Assembly: GCF_052060015.1 (NCBI RefSeq)
Contig: NZ_JBPODZ010000004.1
Span: forward strand, 124,001 to 188,000
Source of the DNA: Arhodomonas sp052060015
GTDB taxonomy: Bacteria; Pseudomonadota; Gammaproteobacteria; Nitrococcales; Nitrococcaceae
Length of the DNA: 64,000 nucleotides
Direction of reading: 5' to 3'
The translations under genes and the position numbers were made by a program. Every line of letters begins with the position of its first letter. Within the stretch, counting starts at the first letter, position 1. Positions 60,826 through 64,000 of this stretch are shown piece by piece. Under the pieces are notes generated by a model that saw only the letters and a program-made list of their open reading frames with translations, was not told where the DNA came from and searched no databases.

Positions 60826-62004
60826 ATGGCCGCGGTGAAGCGGATGGAGGATGTGGCGCTGGCGGGCCGCCGGGTGCTCATCCGCGAGGATCTCAACGTG
60901 CCGGTGCGCGACGGCGTGGTCACCGACGACAGCCGTATCCGCGCCGCCCTCCCCACGCTGCGCAAGGCCCTGGAGGCCGGGGGCCGGGTGCTGGTGGTCA
61001 GTCACCGCGGGCGGCCCAAGGAGGGGGAGTACAGCGAGGCGGATTCCATGGCGCCGGTGGCTGCCCGCCTCGGGGAACTGCTCGGCCAACCGGTACGCCT
61101 CGAGCAGGATTGGATAGAGGGCGTGGAGGTGGACCCCGGGGAGCTGGTGCTCTGCGAGAACGTGCGCTTCCTGGACGGCGAGAAGGCCGACGACGAACAG
61201 CTCGCCCGGCGGATGGCGGCGCTGTGTGACGTCTACGTCATGGATGCCTTCGGCACTGCCCACCGGGCCCAGGCCTCCACCCACGGGGTGGCCCGCTTCG
61301 CCCCCGAGGCCTGCGCGGGGCCGTTGCTGGCCGCGGAGCTGGACGCCCTCGGTCGTGCCCTGGAGAACCCGGCCCGGCCGCTGGTGGCCATCGTCGGCGG
61401 GGCCAAGGTCTCCACCAAGCTCACGGTACTGGAGCGGCTCATCGAGCGCGTGGATCAGCTCATCGTGGGCGGGGGGATCGCCAATACCTTCATCGCCGCC
61501 GCCGGCCATCCCGTAGGCCGGTCGCTCTACGAGGCCGACCTGGTCGAGGAGGCACGGGGATTGGCCGCTACCGCCCGGGAGCGGGGCGCCGAGATCCCCG
61601 TCCCCATGGATGTGGTCGTGGCGGAGGAGCTCTCCGCCGATGCCGAGGCCCGGGTGAAGGCCGTGGATGCCGTGGCCGAGGGCGAGATGATCCTGGATAT
61701 CGGCCCCGAGACGGCGGAACGTTACGCCGGCTACCTCAAGGATGCCGGGAGTATCGTCTGGAACGGGCCGGTGGGCGTGTTCGAGTACGAGCAGTTCGGC
61801 AAGGGAACGGAGGCCCTGGCCCGTGCCATCGCCGCCAGCCCCGCATTCTCCATTGCCGGCGGCGGTGATACCCTGGCGGCCATCGCGCGCTACGGGGTGG
61901 GTGACGACCTCTCCTACATCTCCACCGGCGGCGGCGCCTTCCTGGAGCTCCTAGAGGGCCGTGAGCTGCCCGCCGTGGCGGCGCTGGAGCAGCGCGCGAG
62001 CTAG
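60826..62004 (+). CDS. pgk: Phosphoglycerate kinase
   Basis: The 392-residue product starts DVALAGRRVLIREDLNVPV. It has the substrate-binding VVSHRGRPKEGEYSE near 56, the hinge VGGAKVSTKLTVLERL near 190 and the nucleotide site GGGDTLAAIARYG near 345, all intact. The stop codon's last base starts the GCCACGGAT repeat of the element at 62003-62173. In many relatives pyk and fba follow pgk before purC; here neither is present. Confidence 0.96.
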   Translation: MAAVKRMEDVALAGRRVLIREDLNVPVRDGVVTDDSRIRAALPTLRKALEAGGRVLVVSHRGRPKEGEYSEADSMAPVAARLGELLGQPVRLEQDWIEGVEVDPGELVLCENVRFLDGEKADDEQLARRMAALCDVYVMDAFGTAHRAQASTHGVARFAPEACAGPLLAAELDALGRALENPARPLVAIVGGAKVSTKLTVLERLIERVDQLIVGGGIANTFIAAAGHPVGRSLYEADLVEEARGLAATARERGAEIPVPMDVVVAEELSADAEARVKAVDAVAEGEMILDIGPETAERYAGYLKDAGSIVWNGPVGVFEYEQFGKGTEALARAIAASPAFSIAGGGDTLAAIARYGVGDDLSYISTGGGAFLELLEGRELPAVAALEQRAS

Positions 62005-62173
62005 CCACGGATACACGTGAATGAACAGGATGGGTGGCCCCTGGAGTCGGCTGGCCCCGAAGGGGGTGACCTACTGACGCCCTCTGGAGCGGGCAAGGGT
62101 GTCATCGCTCACTGGCTCCCCAGCGCACAAACGAGCCCCATGCATCTGTGGGTATCGCTGTTGATCCGTGGCC
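62003..62173. repeat. Second inverted-repeat element, pgk-purC gap
   Basis: AGCCACGGATACACG (62003-62017) at the pgk stop and, inverted, GGCCACGGATCAAC (complement of 62160-62173) frame this 200-bp gap. The shared core GCCACGGAT is the same as in the 19-bp repeats of the gcvT-lipA gap. The ends are more diverged, and no reading frame or clear internal hairpin is conserved between the two. It also lies between convergent genes. It is probably an old copy of the same repeat family. Confidence 0.45.
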
Positions 62174-62185
62174 TTGGTGGTCCGT

Positions 62186-62206
62186 GAGCCACGCCGGGGG
62201 TGGCTC
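62186..62206 (-). terminator. Hairpin overlapping the purC stop codon
   Basis: GAGCCAC-N7-GTGGCTC is a perfect 7-bp stem that includes the purC stop (62205-62207). Without a T-run it is at most a weak bidirectional stop for pgk and purC. Confidence 0.35.
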
Positions 62207-63107
62207 AGGCGGCGCCGAGGCGGCGCTGGGCCTCGCGGTATTTCTCGGCGGTGCGGCGGAGGATCTGCGCCGGCAGCCGTGGGGCGGGCGCCGTCTTGTC
62301 CCAGTCCAGGCCTTCCAGGTAGTCGCGGACGAATTGCTTGTCGAAGCTCGGTGGTGAGCCACCGGGCTGATAGTCCTCCGCCGGCCAGAAGCGGCTGGAG
62401 TCCGGGGTGAGCGCCTCGTCGATCCAGACCAGATCCCCCGCCTCGTCGACGCCGAACTCCAGCTTGGTGTCGGCGATAATGATCCCCCGCTCGCGGGCAT
62501 AGGCCGCCGCCTCGGCATAAACGCGCAGGGTGACGTCCCGGATCGCGTCGGCGCGATCACGGCCGATCCGCTCCGCCACGGCCTCGAAGGAGACGTTCTC
62601 GTCGTGGGCGCCGGCTTCCGCCTTGGTGGAAGGGGTGAATACGGGCTCCGGGAGGCGGTCCGCCTGGCGGAGCCCGGCGGGCAGGGGAATGCCGCAGATG
62701 GCGCCGCTGGCCTGGTAGTCCCGCCATCCGGAGCCGATGATGTAGCCGCGGGCGATGGCCTCCACCGGCAGCGGATCCAGGCGCCGCACCACCATCGCGC
62801 GACCGGTGACCTGGGCGCGTTCGTCGGGGTCCGTGAGCACCGCCTCCAGGGGTAGGTCCGCCAAGTGGTTGGGTACGATGTGCCGCATGCGTTCAAACCA
62901 GAAGCGCGACAGGGACGTGAGCACGGCGCCCTTCCCCGGGATGGGGTCGGGGAGGATCACGTCGAAGGCGGACAGGCGGTCGGTGGTGACGATGAGCAGG
63001 TGCTCGTCATCGACGGCGTAGAGGTCGCGCACCTTGCCGCGCCCGAGCAGGCTCAGACTCGGCAGGTCGCTCTCATAGAGGGCCTCGGGGGCATCCACGG
63101 TATCCAT
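62205..63107 (-). CDS. purC: SAICAR synthetase
   Basis: PurC joins CAIR and aspartate in purine synthesis. The 300-residue product is the longer form (E. coli PurC is about 237). It starts LLGRGKVRDLYAVDDEHLL and has TDRLSAFDV near 43, EAIARGYIIGSGWRDY near 117, IIIADTKLEFGVD near 210 and DEALTPDSSRFW near 231, a full active-site set. It is convergent with pgk and 32 bp from the photolyase gene stop. purE and purK are about 44 kb away. Confidence 0.95.
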   Translation of the reverse strand: MDTVDAPEALYESDLPSLSLLGRGKVRDLYAVDDEHLLIVTTDRLSAFDVILPDPIPGKGAVLTSLSRFWFERMRHIVPNHLADLPLEAVLTDPDERAQVTGRAMVVRRLDPLPVEAIARGYIIGSGWRDYQASGAICGIPLPAGLRQADRLPEPVFTPSTKAEAGAHDENVSFEAVAERIGRDRADAIRDVTLRVYAEAAAYARERGIIIADTKLEFGVDEAGDLVWIDEALTPDSSRFWPAEDYQPGGSPPSFDKQFVRDYLEGLDWDKTAPAPRLPAQILRRTAEKYREAQRRLGAA

Positions 63108-63139
63108 GGTGAAAAGTCTATCAGCTGCCGTCGTCGGGA

Positions 63140-64000
63140 TCAGTCGCCCTTGATCCGGGCGAACGCGTCCAGCGCTGCCTGACGGCTCTCACGCAGATCC
63201 ACCACCGGGGATGGGTAGTCGCGATCCAGGCGCACCCCGGCCCGGGCCAGAACGTTGGCGGCGGCCTCCCACGGGGCATGGCGCTGTCGCGGCGGCAGCG
63301 CGGCCAGCTCCGGCACCCAGCGAGCCACGTAGTCCCCGTCGGGGTCGAAGCGCTCGCCTTGCCGGATCGGGTTGAAGATCCGGAAATAGGGGGCGGCATC
63401 GGCGCCACAGCCGGCGACCCACTGCCAGCCGAGGGCGTTGCTTGCCGGGTCGGCGTCCACCAGGTTGTCCCGGAACCAGCGCTCGCCGAGCTGCCAGGGC
63501 AGGCGCAGGTTCTTCACGAGCAGCGAGCCGGCGACCATGCGCACCCGGTTGTGCATCCATCCCGTGGTACGGAGCTCGCGCATACCGGCGTCGACGATGG
63601 GGAAGCCCGTGCATCCGGAGCGCCACGCCGTGAGGAGTTCGCCGGCGGGGTCCGCGCGCCAGGGAAAGCCACGGAAACGCCGATCCAGCGGCTCGTCAGG
63701 TAGCTCCGGGTGGTGGAACAAAACATGATGGGCGAACTCCCGCCAGCCGATTTCCGTGCGAAAGGCGGCCGTGCCAGGGCCCTCCGGATCCGCCTCGGTG
63801 GTGGCCGCCCACACCTGACGAGGGCTGACCTCGCCGAAGTGCAGGTGCGGTGATAACCGCGAGGTGCCTGGGATGGCGGGGTAGTCGCGGTCGGTGTGAT
63901 AGCGGGGGAGTGCGTCGGTGACGAAGCGATCCAGCCGCCGCGCCGCCTCCTCGCCCGGGGTCCACGCCTCCCGCAACCCGGTGTCCCAGGGGATGCGTGG
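63140..64000 (-). CDS. phrB: Deoxyribodipyrimidine photolyase, 5' part beyond the window
   Basis: This FAD-dependent light-driven repair enzyme of the photolyase/cryptochrome family is visible only as its C-terminal 286 residues. The frame stays open to the right edge (PRIPWDTGLREAWTPGEEAA...). The FAD-binding domain has TSRLSPHLHFGEVSPRQVW, WREFAHHVLFHHPEL, CTGFPIVDAGMRELRTTGWM and NRVRMVAGSLLVKNL. WQWVAGCGADAAPYFRIFNP carries the terminal part of the pocket. These fit CPD photolyases (PhrB class I). The ATG seen at 63974-63976 is internal, not the start. Confidence 0.93.
   Translation of the reverse strand, partial: PRIPWDTGLREAWTPGEEAARRLDRFVTDALPRYHTDRDYPAIPGTSRLSPHLHFGEVSPRQVWAATTEADPEGPGTAAFRTEIGWREFAHHVLFHHPELPDEPLDRRFRGFPWRADPAGELLTAWRSGCTGFPIVDAGMRELRTTGWMHNRVRMVAGSLLVKNLRLPWQLGERWFRDNLVDADPASNALGWQWVAGCGADAAPYFRIFNPIRQGERFDPDGDYVARWVPELAALPPRQRHAPWEAAANVLARAGVRLDRDYPSPVVDLRESRQAALDAFARIKGD

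Overview
The window is about 64 kb of very GC-rich, gene-dense chromosome from an aerobic gammaproteobacterium. The best guess is a halophilic or halotolerant member of the Chromatiales (Ectothiorhodospiraceae-like). Three things point there: a complete glycine-to-betaine methylation operon of the halophile type, gene order in 27-52 kb that closely follows the Pseudomonas PA0386-PA0413 region, and a Calvin/glycolysis block (tkt-gap-pgk). No prophage, IS transposase, CRISPR array, tRNA or rRNA was seen. Most genes overlap their neighbours by 1-8 bp or are separated by a few bases, so operon assignments are fairly firm.

Layout. 0-3 kb: heme A/heme O synthesis for cytochrome oxidase (ctaA, ctaB) and a LysR regulator. 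3-10 kb: glycine cleavage gcvP-gcvT (no gcvH), convergent lipA, an orphan TrpB2-type tryptophan synthase beta chain, a tiny unknown gene and a TusA-like protein. An inverted-repeat element separates gcvT and lipA. 10-17 kb: a 3-hydroxyanthranilate catabolic operon (LysR, HAAO, ACMSD, TRAP transporter DctPQM, RidA-like deaminase, extradiol dioxygenase). 17-27 kb: purE-purK, rdgC, tesA, the ybbA-ybbP exporter, cysQ-nudE, an unknown protein and a histone-deacetylase-like amidohydrolase. 27-34 kb: yggS-proC-yggT-metX-metW-DUF4426 divergent from pilT-pilU. 34-42 kb: yqgE-ruvX-pyrR-pyrB-pyrC' (catalytically dead dihydroorotase) with a PyrK-like partner, a TonB protein, an ApbE/NusG-II/Gx-transporter block and gshB. 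42-52 kb: the Chp chemosensory system for type IV pili (pilG, pilH, pilI, pilJ, giant chpA, chpC), then rsmE. 52-57 kb: the betaine operon GSMT-SDMT-metK-[SAH riboswitch]-ahcY, closed by a strong terminator. 57-64 kb: tkt-gap-pgk, a second inverted-repeat element, purC and the 3' part of a photolyase gene.

How it fits together. Betaine synthesis from glycine uses three SAM and makes three SAH per molecule. The operon pairs the two methyltransferases with SAM synthetase (metK) and SAH hydrolase (ahcY). A well-preserved SAH riboswitch sits in the metK-ahcY gap, so ahcY output can follow the SAH load. The same window carries glycine cleavage and lipoate synthesis (one-carbon supply) and metX/metW (methionine entry). 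Sensing, retraction and regulation of type IV pili are split between pilT/pilU and the pilG-chpC operon, with gshB and the pyrimidine cluster in between, as in Pseudomonas.

Most notable: the SAH riboswitch inside the betaine operon; the 3-hydroxyanthranilate operon, which lacks its expected aldehyde dehydrogenase but has a TRAP importer and an extra ring-cleavage dioxygenase; the paired inverted-repeat elements; the ApbE/NusG-II/Gx block; and a tesA gene with no intergenic DNA on either side.
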